Below are positions 49,815 through 59,765 of a DNA stretch of 64,000 nt, in pieces. The stretch is from assembly GCF_001623525.1 (NCBI RefSeq), contig NZ_CP015225.1:5158501-5222500 (forward strand), in the 5' to 3' direction. Under the pieces are notes generated by a model. The model saw nothing but the letters and a program-made list of their open reading frames with translations, was not told where the DNA came from and did no database searches. A program made the position numbers and the translations under genes. The stretch comes from Pseudomonas fluorescens. GTDB lineage: Bacteria > Pseudomonadota > Gammaproteobacteria > Pseudomonadales > Pseudomonadaceae. Every line of letters begins with the position of its first letter. The stretch's first letter is position 1.

Positions 49815-50264
49815 TCAGCGCAGCGCCATGACCGCTGCCCATTGTTCGGGTGTAACGGGCATCACCGACAGTCGCGAGCCTTTTTGCACCAGTGGCATTT
49901 CAGCCAGGGCGGTCTGTTGCTTGAGGTAATCGAGCTTCAGCACGTGGGGAAACGTTTCGACATGGGCCACGTCGATCGCGGTCCAGGGGTTTTTGTCCAG
50001 GCAGGCCTTGGGGTCGAAGTAATGGCTGTCGGGTTCCAGCGCCGTTGGGTCAGGGTAGGCCGCACGGACAATTCGGCCGATCCCGGCAATGCCTGGCTCG
50101 GGGCAACTGGAGTGATAGAAAAAGAACATGTCGCCCACCGCCATGGTTCGCAGAAAGTTACGCGCCTGGTAGTTGCGAACCCCGTCCCAGCGTGCCTGGC
50201 CGAGCTTTTCCAAACCTTGGATGGATAATTCGTCGGGCTCGGATTTCATCAGCCAATAGGCCAT
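49815..50264 (-). CDS. EVE domain protein
   Basis: A 149-residue protein made of one EVE domain, a PUA-like fold that binds modified bases in DNA or RNA. MAYWLMKSEPDELSIQGLE, WDGVRNYQARNFLR, GDMFFFYHSS and GIAGIGRIV are the family hallmarks. AAGGAGTA precedes the ATG. It is single and divergent from a small membrane peptide gene. The role in this cell is not known. Confidence 0.93.
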   Translation of the reverse strand: MAYWLMKSEPDELSIQGLEKLGQARWDGVRNYQARNFLRTMAVGDMFFFYHSSCPEPGIAGIGRIVRAAYPDPTALEPDSHYFDPKACLDKNPWTAIDVAHVETFPHVLKLDYLKQQTALAEMPLVQKGSRLSVMPVTPEQWAAVMALR

Positions 50265-50458
50265 GATTGCTACTCCTTGGCGGTGTTGAAAAAATAGTTC
50301 AGCGATTTTATGACAAACCGACAGTCGGTTGACGCCAGAGTTTGCGTGTCGGGGCCGGTTGCCGCAAAATGCCGGCCTTCCAAGCTTGACGCTGCTGCAC
50401 GGCCAATAAGAAAACCGCTGCTGTCATCGTGTGTGATATGCCTTGAGGGGGGCAATCG

Positions 50459-50605
50459 ATGAAACGCAAACCGGATTTGTTGTGGATCTTGGTCATTCTG
50501 TTCGGTCTGGGTGTCGTGACCACGGGTTACGCCCAAAGCCTGTGGGCCAACAAGACCGACGCGCCGGTGGAAATCACCCAACCCGCGTCATCGTTCAAAC
50601 GCTGA
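50459..50605 (+). CDS. Small membrane peptide (48 residues)
   Basis: A short gene with a good GAGGGGGG ribosome site 6-7 bases before its ATG. The peptide starts MKRKPDLLWILVILFGLG, a single helix (about 7-24) with a basic cytosolic end, then YAQSLWANK and a polar tail ending SSFKR. It could be a membrane microprotein or have an uncleaved signal anchor. Codon choice is GC-rich and native-like. The function is unknown. A small stem (CGCCGC/GCGGCG, 50620-50639) separates it from the convergent cyclo-ligase gene. Confidence 0.7.
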   Translation: MKRKPDLLWILVILFGLGVVTTGYAQSLWANKTDAPVEITQPASSFKR

Positions 50606-50640
50606 ACCCGCTTTCCTGGCGCCGCTGATGATCGCGGCGT

Positions 50641-51246
50641 CTACCCCGCGATATACCAATGCCTGTCGCTGACCGTTCCCTGCAGCGGTACGTCCCAGCT
50701 TGCCTGCGCCAATCGTTCGACTTTCTGGCATTCATGGGCCAGCCCCAATAGCGTCGGTTTGCGCCACTGCTTGCGTCGCGCCAGATACGCCAGGCTGCGG
50801 TCATAAAAGCCGCCGCCCATGCCCAGTCGACCACCCGCATCGTCAAACCCCACCAATGGCAACAACACCAGGTCCAGCGTCCAGACCTTGCGTTGCCGGG
50901 CGATGTTCTTGCGCGGCTCAGGAATACGAAACCGGTTGGGCTGCATTTTTTCGCCGGGGTGGATGCGCTGGAACACCATCTTGGTCTGCGGCCATGGGCT
51001 GAGCACAGGCAGGTAAGTGGCCTTGCCCCGGCGTTGGGCTTCGCGCAGCAGCAGGCGCGGATCGATCTCGCCGTCGTTGGGCAGGTAGAGGGCGATGTGC
51101 TGCGCACGGCGAAACAGCGGATGCTGGGCCAGTTGCTTGAACAGCCCGTGGGCGGCTTGCCGTTGCTGGGCGGGCGTCAGGGCGCGACGGGCCTGGCGCA
51201 GCAGGCGTCGAAGTTGCGGGCGGGGCAGCAGCGCAGGTTCGGTCAT
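50641..51246 (-). CDS. ygfA: 5-formyltetrahydrofolate cyclo-ligase
   Basis: Converts 5-formyl-THF to 5,10-methenyl-THF using ATP. The 201-residue protein has the early RRLLRQARRALTPAQQ, the QPNRFRIPEP substrate loop (KMQPNRFRIPEPRKNI) and DLVLLPLVGFDDAGGRLGMGGGFYDR, which holds the glycine-rich nucleotide loop. It lies just downstream of 6S RNA on the same strand, the conserved ssrS-ygfA arrangement, and may be expressed from read-through of ssrS. Confidence 0.94.
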   Translation of the reverse strand: MTEPALLPRPQLRRLLRQARRALTPAQQRQAAHGLFKQLAQHPLFRRAQHIALYLPNDGEIDPRLLLREAQRRGKATYLPVLSPWPQTKMVFQRIHPGEKMQPNRFRIPEPRKNIARQRKVWTLDLVLLPLVGFDDAGGRLGMGGGFYDRSLAYLARRKQWRKPTLLGLAHECQKVERLAQASWDVPLQGTVSDRHWYIAG

Positions 51247-51323
51247 ATCAATGCTTCACGCAGTGGCGATGCCACAGCGTAACCGCAAAACAGGCTGCTC
51301 AGAAATGCCTGCGCCAGAAACGA

Positions 51324-51351
51324 CAATGCCAGTCCATATGGACTGGCATTG
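51324..51351. other. Perfect 28-base palindrome between ssrS and ygfA
   Basis: CAATGCCAGTCCAT followed directly by ATGGACTGGCATTG is a complete 14-base-arm palindrome, about 9 bases past the 3' end of 6S RNA. The following minus-strand bases TCGTTTCT are a poor T tract. It may be a processing or termination structure. Confidence 0.7.
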
Positions 51352-51359
51352 CCTGGAGT

Positions 51360-51539
51360 CAGGCTCCCCGGATGAACCGCTGTCGGCTTAGCCCTTGAAC
51401 CCGAAAGTTCAAGGTGGAAGTTGCAGGGGGCGTTAAGGCTTTCCGTCAAGCGGACATGCACACCGGCCCCAACGTGCAACCCCCGTGGTTGTGCGTATCG
51501 GCTCAGGGACATCACCAACTGGCAAGCACCCCAGGGAGT
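51360..51539 (-). ncRNA. ssrS: 6S RNA
   Basis: About 180 bases on the minus strand between zapA and the cyclo-ligase gene, the conserved place for 6S RNA. It holds the typical strand segments GTCCCTGAGCCGAT on the 5' side and ACCTTGAAC...GGTTCAAGGGCTA on the 3' side, and its ends pair (CTCCC with GGGGAG). 6S RNA binds sigma-70 RNA polymerase as an open-promoter mimic in stationary phase. The 5' end is placed 7 bases after a TATACT -10 box; the 3' end is estimated from the terminal stem. Confidence 0.93.
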
Positions 51540-51545
51540 GAGGCG

Positions 51546-51574
51546 AGTATACCCCAGGCAGCCTCGCGAATCAG
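51546..51574 (-). promoter_or_regulatory. Sigma-70 promoter of ssrS
   Basis: On the minus strand CTGATT, 17 bases, TATACT (51551-51546). The -35 part lies in the last codons and stop of zapA. Confidence 0.65.
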
Positions 51575-51888
51575 CCCTTGCTGACGTCTGGATCGGTGGC
51601 GAGCACCAGATCCACCCGGTCGAGCAGGTCGCGCACCTGTTCACGGGTCGAGCCGCTGACCTGCAGGTCCGGCGTATCCTGGCGATGCAGCAGGTCGTGG
51701 GTGATGTTCAAGGCGGCCATTACGGCGATGCGGTCGGCGCCGATGACTTTGCCGCTGCTGCGGATCTCGCGCATCTTGCCATCCAGGTAACGGGCGGCGC
51801 TCACCAGGTTGCTACGCTCTTCCTGGGGGCAGATGATCGAATATTCTTTGTCGAGGATCTGCACGGTAACGCTATTGCTTGAACTCAT
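51571..51888 (-). CDS. zapA: Cell division protein ZapA
   Basis: A 105-residue FtsZ-associated protein that bundles FtsZ filaments at the division ring. The N-terminal globular part has VTVQILDKEYSIICPQEER and LVSAARYLDGKMREIR; the C-terminal half is a coiled coil. Its ATG overlaps the stop of the upstream ZapB-like gene by 4 bases. The 6S RNA promoter starts inside its 3' end. Confidence 0.94.
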   Translation of the reverse strand: MSSSNSVTVQILDKEYSIICPQEERSNLVSAARYLDGKMREIRSSGKVIGADRIAVMAALNITHDLLHRQDTPDLQVSGSTREQVRDLLDRVDLVLATDPDVSKG

Positions 51889-52094
51889 GAGTCTTGCTCC
51901 AGGGCCTTGAGGCGCGAAATCATCGATTCGACCTTACGCCGGGCGATTTCGTTTTTTTCAATGAGGTGCGCGCGTTCCTCGCGCCAGGTTTTTTCCTGAG
52001 CTAGTAGGAGTCCGTTTTGGCTCTTAAGTTGCTCGACCCGGTCAATTAGCAGTTCGAGTCTGGCCATCAGCGCTTGCAGGTCGGTGTCTTCCAT
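51885..52094 (-). CDS. TIGR02449 family coiled-coil protein (ZapB-like)
   Basis: A 69-residue protein predicted to be almost wholly coiled coil (LQALMARLELLIDRVEQLK, then LLLAQEKTWREERAHL and RKVESMISRLKALE). It belongs to the short family always found next to zapA and has ZapB-like length and make-up, so a division role is likely but inferred. The ATG at 52094 was preferred to a GTG at 52103. Coupled to zapA. Confidence 0.85.
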   Translation of the reverse strand: MEDTDLQALMARLELLIDRVEQLKSQNGLLLAQEKTWREERAHLIEKNEIARRKVESMISRLKALEQDS

Positions 52095-52223
52095 TGTGTC
52101 CACTGAAGATTGTGTCTGATGGAGGGTATGAGTCGCACAGCCTCTGATAGTCTTGGCGAGTCTGTCGATGTAGGATACAAGGCCTCCATTCTAGACATAG
52201 CGCCGTCTGGCGCCTAGCTGCCC

Positions 52224-52778
52224 ATGCCCATTCAGAATTCCCCGTATCAAGCATTCGCCACCCTGCTGAGCACCAGTGGCCATCCTGTCTCGCCTGCCGA
52301 ACTGCATGGCCTGCTGCTCGGTCGCAGTTGCGCCGGCGCCGGGTTCGGTGCCGACGGCTGGTTGGCCGACGCCGCAGAACTGCTGGAAGGCGAGCCGGCG
52401 GACAACGTCCGCAACGCGCTTATCGGCCTGCAGGAAATGGTCAAGGGCGAGCTGACCAGTGACGACATGACCGTCGTCCTGCTGCTGCCCACTGACGACG
52501 CGCCCTTGGCTGAACGCGCCGCTGCTCTGGGCCAGTGGTGCCAGGGCTTCCTCGCCGGCTTCGGCCTGACCCGCCGCGAATACGCCTTGAGCGAAGAGGC
52601 CAAGGAAGTGTTGCAGGACTTGGCCGCGATCTCCCAGGTCCAGGATGCCCTGGAAGAATCCGATGACGGCGAAAGCGACTACATGGAAGTGATGGAGTAC
52701 CTGCGGGTCGCGCCATTGCTGCTGTTCACCGAGACCAAGAAAACCGATGCAGCGGCCGCCAAGCCGTCCTTGCATTAA
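52224..52778 (+). CDS. YgfB/UPF0149 family protein
   Basis: A 184-residue helical cytosolic protein of the UPF0149 (YgfB/YecA) family. [25 protein letters not shown] and [12 protein letters not shown] are family marks, and the C-terminus has no SecA-like metal-binding tail. In P. aeruginosa a YgfB-type protein influences beta-lactamase expression; whether this is the same orthologue is likely by position. It is divergent from zapA and followed by pepP after 25 bases, probably in one operon with the ubi genes. Confidence 0.88.
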   Translation: MPIQNSPYQAFATLLSTSGHPVSPAELHGLLLGRSCAGAGFGADGWLADAAELLEGEPADNVRNALIGLQEMVKGELTSDDMTVVLLLPTDDAPLAERAAALGQWCQGFLAGFGLTRREYALSEEAKEVLQDLAAISQVQDALEESDDGESDYMEVMEYLRVAPLLLFTETKKTDAAAAKPSLH

Positions 52779-52803
52779 TTTTTAGAGGGAACACCGTCTG
52801 CCC

Positions 52804-54134
<1,331 letters not shown>

Positions 54135-54138
<4 letters not shown>

Positions 54139-55322
54139 GCCGGGTCAACCTGGCGATCGTCGGCGGCGGCCTGGTCGGCGCGAGCCTGGCGCTGGCCCTG
54201 CAGGCCGGTGCCAAGGCCCGGGGCTGGAAGATCATGCTGATCGAGCCCTTCGCTCCCGGCAACGCCTGGCAACCGAGCTACGACGCCCGGTCCTCGGCAT
54301 TGTCCTACGGTGCCCGGCAGATTTATCAACGCTTGGGTGTCTGGCAGGAGATTTCCCGCCGCGCCGAACCAATCAAACAGATCCATGTATCCGACCGCGG
54401 GCGGTTTTCCACCGCGCGTCTGTCGGCTATGGAGGAGGGCGTGCCGGCGCTGGGCTACGTGGTGGAAAACGCCTGGCTCGGCCAGTGCCTGTGGCAAGGC
54501 CTGGACCCTGAGGTGGTCAGTTGGCGCTGCCCGGCGCAGGTCACCGGCATGGAACCGCTGGTCGGCGGTTATCGCCTGACCCTCGACGACGAAACCACCC
54601 TGGAATGCGACCTTGCCGTACTGGCCGATGGCGGCCGCTCCGGCCTGCGTGAACAGTTGGGTATCGGCGTGCGCAGCCGACCCTACGACCAGAGTGCCTT
54701 GATCGCCAACATCACCCCCAGCGAAGCCCACAATGGCATGGCCTTCGAACGTTTCACCGATGACGGCCCGATGGCCTTGTTGCCGCTGCCGGAGAATCGT
54801 TGCGCGCTGGTCTGGACCCGCCAGGGCATGGACGCACAACGGCTGGCGGCCCTCGACGAGCGCAGTTTCCTCAGCGAATTGCAGGGCGTGTTCGGCTATC
54901 GCCTGGGCACCCTGAAACAGGTGGGCGTGCGACATCTGTACCCGCTGGCGCTGGTGGAGGCCGAAGAACAGGTCCGTCCGCACCTGGCGATCCTGGGCAA
55001 CGCCGCCCACAGCCTGCACCCGATTGCCGGGCAGGGGTTCAACTTGTCCCTGCGCGATGCCCAGGCCCTTGCCGATGCCCTGCTCGACAGCGAAAGCGAG
55101 CCAGGGGATTTTGCCGTGTTGCAAGCCTATCGCGAGCGCCAGCGAATGGATCAGGTCCTGACCGTGGGCTTCTCCGACCAAGTCACGCGGCTGTTCGCCA
55201 GCAACCTGCCGTTGGTGTCCCTGGGTCGTAACCTCGGCCTGTTGGGCCTCGACTTGCTGCCGCCGGCCAAGCGCTGGTTCGCCCGTCAGGCCATGGGGCT
55301 GGGGACGCGTCCCGATGCTTGA
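54135..55322 (+). CDS. ubiH: 2-octaprenyl-6-methoxyphenol hydroxylase
   Basis: FAD-dependent oxygenase that hydroxylates the ubiquinone ring. The 395-residue protein has the ADP-binding GGGLVGASLALAL near the N-terminus, the DG motif LADGGRSGLR and the GD-type motif ILGNAAHSLHPIAGQGFNLS. RSSALSYGARQIYQRLGVW is typical for UbiH. The ATG overlaps the pepP stop. Note GN in place of the usual GD in the second FAD motif. ubiI follows after 61 bases. Confidence 0.93.
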
Positions 55323-55383
55323 GGCCGGGGCTGTCATTTCTTTTCATGGGCGACCGATGTCGCCAGCAAAACAGGCTTAGAGC

Positions 55384-56607
55384 ATGGAATTGCGTGCAGA
55401 TCTGCTGATTGTCGGCGCCGGTATGGTCGGCAGCGCCCTGGCGCTGGCGTTGCAGGGCAGTGGCCTGCAAGTGCTGTTGCTCGACGGCAGCCCGATGAGC
55501 GTCAAACCTTTCGATCCCCAGGCCGCGTTCGAGCCCCGAGTCAGTGCCTTGTCGACGGCCAGCCAGCGGATCCTCGATCGCCTGGGCGTCTGGGACGGCA
55601 TCACCGCCCGACGCGCCAGCCCCTATACCGACATGCACGTCTGGGACGGCAGCGGCACCGGGCAGATCCATTTCTCGGCCGCCAGCCTGCACGCCGAGGC
55701 GCTTGGGCACATCGTTGAAAACCGCGTTGTGCAGGACGCCTTGCTGGATCGACTGCATGACTGCGACCTGGGCCTGCTGGCCAATGCCCGGCTGGAGCAG
55801 ATGCGTCGTTCTGGTGACGACTGGCTGCTGACCTTGGCCGATGGCCGCACGTTGCGCGCGCCCCTGGTCATCGCGGCTGACGGCGCGAATTCCGCAGTGC
55901 GCCGCCTGACCGGCGTTGCCACGCGCGAATGGGATTACCTGCACCACGCCATCGTCACCAGCGTGCGCAGCGCCCGGCCGCATCGAATGACGGCCTGGCA
56001 GCGTTTCACCGACAACGGTCCGCTGGCGTTCCTGCCACTTGAGCGTGACGGTCAGCACGATTGGTGCTCGATTGTCTGGTCCACCACCCCCGGTGAAGCG
56101 CAGCGCTTGATGGCGCTCGATGAAACTGAATTCTGCAGCGAACTGGAACGAGCCTTCGAAGGCCAGCTCGGTACGGTACTGAGTGCCGACCCGCGCCTGT
56201 GCGTGCCGCTGCGCCAACGACATGCCAAGCGCTATGTGGCCGAAGGGCTGGCGTTGATCGGCGACGCAGCCCATACCATTCATCCGTTGGCCGGGCAGGG
56301 CGTGAACCTGGGCTTCCTCGACGCCGCCGTGCTGGCCGAAGTGTTGTTGCAGGCGGCCGGGCGTGGCGAACGACTGGCGGACGTGAAGGTGCTTAGCCGC
56401 TACGAGCGGCGACGCATGCCCCATAACCTGGCGTTGATGGCGGCGATGGAAGGTTTCGAGCGGTTGTTCCAGGCCGATCCATTACCCGTGCGCTGGTTGC
56501 GTAACACCGGGCTGAAACTGGTAGACCGCATGCCTGAGGCCAAGGCGTTGTTCGTGCGCGAGGCGCTGGGGCTGATTGGGGATTTGCCGGATCTGGCCAA
56601 GGCCTGA
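55384..56607 (+). CDS. ubiI: Ubiquinone ring hydroxylase (UbiI/VisC family)
   Basis: FAD-dependent monooxygenase of 407 residues, paralogous to the UbiH encoded just before. It has [19 protein letters not shown], the DG motif [15 protein letters not shown] and the full [19 protein letters not shown]. Bacterial relatives hydroxylate C5 of the ubiquinone precursor. It may equally be named VisC; position matches the visC gene next to ubiH in P. aeruginosa. No clear terminator follows. Confidence 0.91.
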   Translation: MELRADLLIVGAGMVGSALALALQGSGLQVLLLDGSPMSVKPFDPQAAFEPRVSALSTASQRILDRLGVWDGITARRASPYTDMHVWDGSGTGQIHFSAASLHAEALGHIVENRVVQDALLDRLHDCDLGLLANARLEQMRRSGDDWLLTLADGRTLRAPLVIAADGANSAVRRLTGVATREWDYLHHAIVTSVRSARPHRMTAWQRFTDNGPLAFLPLERDGQHDWCSIVWSTTPGEAQRLMALDETEFCSELERAFEGQLGTVLSADPRLCVPLRQRHAKRYVAEGLALIGDAAHTIHPLAGQGVNLGFLDAAVLAEVLLQAAGRGERLADVKVLSRYERRRMPHNLALMAAMEGFERLFQADPLPVRWLRNTGLKLVDRMPEAKALFVREALGLIGDLPDLAKA

Positions 56608-56713
56608 GATGTGGGTTGGGGCTTATGCCCGCGATGACGGACGCAAAAACACTGCGCATCTCAAAGTTGCAACATTTGGAAATGTGTCCACCCACTGTTC
56701 GATTGAGTTGCCA

Positions 56714-56732
56714 AATGTGAGTCCTTATCATT
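56714..56732 (+). promoter_or_regulatory. Candidate Fur box before the ferric binding protein
   Basis: AATGTGAGTCCTTATCATT differs at only three positions from AATGAGAATCATTATCATT, a standard Fur-site form, and lies 33 bases before the start codon. Iron control by Fur is inferred and fits the gene. Confidence 0.55.
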
Positions 56733-56764
56733 TGCGCTTCGTTCACAATCCAGAGACCGCTACC

Positions 56765-57769
56765 ATGTTGGCAACCAAGCGCCTGCTGTCCGCCCTCGCC
56801 TTGACCCTGATCGGCTCCACTGCCGTACAGGCCGCCGATGAGGTGGTGGTCTACTCCTCGCGTATCGACGAACTGATCAAACCGGTCTTCGATACCTACA
56901 CCAAGGAAACTGGCGTGTCGGTGAAGTTCATTACCGACAAGGAAGCGCCGCTGATGCAGCGGATCAAGGCCGAGGGCGAGAACGCCACTGCCGACCTGCT
57001 GCTCACCGTCGATGCCGGCAACCTCTGGCAGGCCGAGCAAATGGGCATTCTCCAGCCGTTCACGTCGCCGGTGATCGACGCCAACATCCCGTCCCAATAT
57101 CGCGCCTCTTCCCACGCCTGGACCGGCTTGAGCCTGCGGGCGCGAACCATTGTCTACTCCACCGAGCGGGTCAAACCCAGCGAATTGACCACCTACGAAG
57201 CGCTGGCTGGCAAAGAGTGGGAAGGCCGCCTGTGCCTGCGGACCTCGAAGAAGGTCTACAACCAGTCGCTGACCGCCACGCTGATCGAAACCCACGGTGC
57301 GGAAAAAACCGAGGAGATCCTCAAGGGCTGGGTCCGGAACCTGTCCACCGACGTCTTCTCCGATGACACCGCCCTGCTTGAGGCAATCAACGCCGGGCAA
57401 TGCGACGTCGGTATCGTCAATACCTATTACTATGGCCGCCTGCACCAGCAGAAGCCGGACCTGAAGGTGAAGCTGTTCTGGCCGAACCAGGCCGACCGTG
57501 GGGTGCACATCAACCTCTCGGGGATTGGCTTGACCAAGCATGCACCGCATCCGGACGCCGCGAAGAAGCTGGTGGAGTGGATGACCACGCCGCAAGCGCA
57601 AAGCATCTTCGCCGACGTGAACCAGGAATTCCCGGCCAACCCGAAAGTCGAGCCGTCCAAGGAAGTAGCGGCCTGGGGCAAGTTCAAGGCTGATACCCTG
57701 CCCGTGGAAGTGGCGGGTAAACGCCAGGCCGAAGCCATTCGCATGATGGATCGCGCTGGCTGGAATTAA
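56765..57769 (+). CDS. Ferric iron ABC transporter, periplasmic binding protein (FutA/FbpA-like)
   Basis: A 334-residue exported protein with signal peptide (about 1-24, ending VQA-A). The mature start [19 protein letters not shown] and the segments [20 protein letters not shown] and [14 protein letters not shown], with its Tyr pair that typically binds ferric iron, mark the FbpA/FutA family. A permease gene follows after a REPIN. No ATPase gene is in the window. Confidence 0.9.
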   Translation: MLATKRLLSALALTLIGSTAVQAADEVVVYSSRIDELIKPVFDTYTKETGVSVKFITDKEAPLMQRIKAEGENATADLLLTVDAGNLWQAEQMGILQPFTSPVIDANIPSQYRASSHAWTGLSLRARTIVYSTERVKPSELTTYEALAGKEWEGRLCLRTSKKVYNQSLTATLIETHGAEKTEEILKGWVRNLSTDVFSDDTALLEAINAGQCDVGIVNTYYYGRLHQQKPDLKVKLFWPNQADRGVHINLSGIGLTKHAPHPDAAKKLVEWMTTPQAQSIFADVNQEFPANPKVEPSKEVAAWGKFKADTLPVEVAGKRQAEAIRMMDRAGWN

Positions 57770-57794
57770 GACGAGCTTGTGCTCCTGATGGGAT

Positions 57795-57923
57795 GTGGCG
57801 AGGGAGCTTGCTCCCGCTGGAGGGCGAAGCCCTCCCAGAAGATCTGCTGGGATCTATCTCAAGGGCCATGATCCAGGGCCTGGGGCTACTTCGTAGCCCA
57901 GCGGGAGCAAGCTCCCTCGCCAC
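57795..57923. repeat. REPIN, family B, inside the ferric ABC operon
   Basis: Inverted pair between binding-protein and permease genes. Hairpin 2 reads GGAGGGC-GAA-GCCCTCC on the left and GGGCTAC-TTC-GTAGCCC on the right: both differ from the usual form yet stay fully paired. Confidence 0.88.
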
Positions 57924-57993
57924 AGGGGCAATTTGTCAGCGATGATATTTGGGCACACATTGCGCGGCACAATCATTTAAACGAGAGCTCCCC

Positions 57994-59610
57994 TTGGCCC
58001 ACCCCGTCCAACGCCGCTGGTATCCCCTGGTCTTCGCCATCGCCGCGCTGGTCCTGCTGCCCCTTAGCGTCTTGCTGTTGTCCTGGCAGAGCATCGACCA
58101 ACAGATCTGGTCCCACCTGTGGGATACGCAGATGCCACGCTTGTTGGGCAATACCCTCACGTTGATCCTTGGCGTGGGTGTCGGAGTGACCTTGCTAGGT
58201 GTCAGTCTCGCTTGGCTCACCAGCCTGTGTGAGTTCCCCGGGCGACGCTGGCTCGACTGGGCGTTGATGCTGCCGTTTGCGATACCGGCCTACGTGTTGG
58301 CGTTTGTCTTCGTTGGCCTGCTGGACTTTGCCGGCCCCGTACAGACGCTCATGCGCGAATGGTTCGGCAGCGGCCTGCGCCTGCCCCGGGTCCGTTCCAC
58401 CGGTGGGGTGATCCTGGTGCTGGTGCTGGTCTTTTACCCTTACGTCTATCTGCTGGCGCGCAGTGCATTCCTGGCCCAGGGCAAGGGCTTGATGGAAGCG
58501 GCGCGGGTGCTCGGGCAGTCGCCGTGGCAGGCTTTCTGGCGCGTGGCGCTGCCGATGGCCCGGCCGGCCATCGGTGCGGGCGTGGCGTTGGCGCTGATGG
58601 AAACCCTGGCGGATTTTGGCGCGGTGTCGGTGTTCAACTTCGACACCTTTACCACCGCGATCTACAAGACCTGGTATGGCTTCTTCAGTCTCTCCAGTGC
58701 TGCCCAACTGGCCAGCCTGCTGTTGCTGGCGGTGATGCTGGTGGTCTACGGCGAACGCCGGGCTCGTGGTGCCCACCGAGCCAGTAACGAACGTCCCCGA
58801 GCCAAGGCTTTGTATACGTTGCGCGGTCTGAAGGCCGCGGCAGCCAGCAGTTGGTGTTTCCTGGTGTTCGCCTGTGCCTTTGTCATTCCGGTGCTGCAAT
58901 TGGTGGTGTGGTTCTGGCAACGCGGTCGTTTCGACCTGGACGAACGTTATGCCGGGTTGATCGTCCACACCCTCTACCTGGGCGGCCTGGCCGCGCTGAT
59001 CACCGTTTGCGTGGCCTTGCTGCTGGCGTTCGCCCGACGGCTGGCGCCAACTCGTCCGATTCGTGCCGGCGTCGGCCTGGCGAACCTGGGCTATGCCTTG
59101 CCCGGTTCGGTGCTCGCGGTGTCGATCATGCTTGCATTCAGCTACCTGGACCGTGAGCTGGTCATCCCGTTGTCGACCTGGCTCGGAGGGGCAGGCAAAC
59201 CGTTGTTGCTGGGTAGCCTGTCGGCGCTGTTGCTGGCGTATCTGGTGCGCTTTTTGGCGGTGGCCTACGGTCCGTTGGAGAGCAGCCTGGCGCGCATTCG
59301 TCCGTCTTTGCCCGAGGCTGCACGCAGCCTTGGGGTCAGTGGGCCACGACTGTTTTTCAAAGTGTATCTGCCCTTGCTGTTGCCCGGCACTTTGAGCGCG
59401 GCGTTGCTGGTGTTCGTCGACGTGCTCAAAGAAATGCCCGCGACCCTGCTGATGCGTCCGTTCGGCTGGGACACGCTGGCGGTGCGGATCTTCGAGATGA
59501 CCAGCGAAGGGGAGTGGGCCAGGGCCGCGCTGCCGGCGCTGACGTTGGTACTGGTGGGGTTGTTGCCAGTCATCGGATTGATACGACGTTCGGCCCATCG
59601 AAACAGCTAG
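57994..59610 (+). CDS. Ferric iron ABC transporter permease (FbpB-like)
   Basis: A 538-residue inner-membrane protein made of two fused permease halves, about twelve helices in all. Each half has an EAA loop: EAARVLGQSPWQAFWRVALP (near 172) and PEAARSLGVSGPRLFFKVYLP (near 450). It passes ferric iron from the binding protein into the cell. The start is a TTG at 57994 with GAGAG before it, giving MAHPVQRRW; no ATG is available nearby. It must use an ATPase encoded elsewhere. Confidence 0.88.
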   Translation: MAHPVQRRWYPLVFAIAALVLLPLSVLLLSWQSIDQQIWSHLWDTQMPRLLGNTLTLILGVGVGVTLLGVSLAWLTSLCEFPGRRWLDWALMLPFAIPAYVLAFVFVGLLDFAGPVQTLMREWFGSGLRLPRVRSTGGVILVLVLVFYPYVYLLARSAFLAQGKGLMEAARVLGQSPWQAFWRVALPMARPAIGAGVALALMETLADFGAVSVFNFDTFTTAIYKTWYGFFSLSSAAQLASLLLLAVMLVVYGERRARGAHRASNERPRAKALYTLRGLKAAAASSWCFLVFACAFVIPVLQLVVWFWQRGRFDLDERYAGLIVHTLYLGGLAALITVCVALLLAFARRLAPTRPIRAGVGLANLGYALPGSVLAVSIMLAFSYLDRELVIPLSTWLGGAGKPLLLGSLSALLLAYLVRFLAVAYGPLESSLARIRPSLPEAARSLGVSGPRLFFKVYLPLLLPGTLSAALLVFVDVLKEMPATLLMRPFGWDTLAVRIFEMTSEGEWARAALPALTLVLVGLLPVIGLIRRSAHRNS

Positions 59611-59639
59611 GTGCCAGTCCTACCTCATGCGGCTACAAT
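59611..59639 (+). promoter_or_regulatory. Sigma-70 promoter candidate of gcvT
   Basis: GTGCCA (4 of 6 to TTGACA), 17 bases, TACAAT at 59634-59639. It would start transcription near 59646, a few bases before the structured leader. Confidence 0.55.
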
Positions 59640-59645
59640 GCGCGG

Positions 59646-59765
59646 CATTCGGTGCGGTCCGTCTGTCGGACCGGGCAACTGAGAACGTCAGAAAACTCCT
59701 TTTTTCAGATGTTCGCGCTATGCAGTGCCCGTCCGCACCTTCGCCAAGCCCGGAAGGAGAAACCC
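59646..59765 (+). other. Structured 5' leader RNA of gcvT
   Basis: A nested set of stems fills 59651-59739. Outer helix P1 pairs GGTGCGG (59651-59657) with CCGCACC (59733-59739); a hairpin TCCG-TCTGT-CGGA follows at 59658-59670; P2 pairs CGGGCA (59672-59677) with TGCCCG (59726-59731); inside lies CTGA-GAACG-TCAG (59679-59691) and an AU-rich loop. The ribosome site GGAAGGAG comes after P1. The known glycine riboswitch consensus is not seen. Function is inferred only. Confidence 0.5.

Noticed and set aside
59640..59765. Glycine riboswitch before gcvT
   Set aside because: The conserved aptamer core was not found; GGAAGGAGAAACCC near the start codon is just the ribosome site. The leader is kept as a separate structured element.
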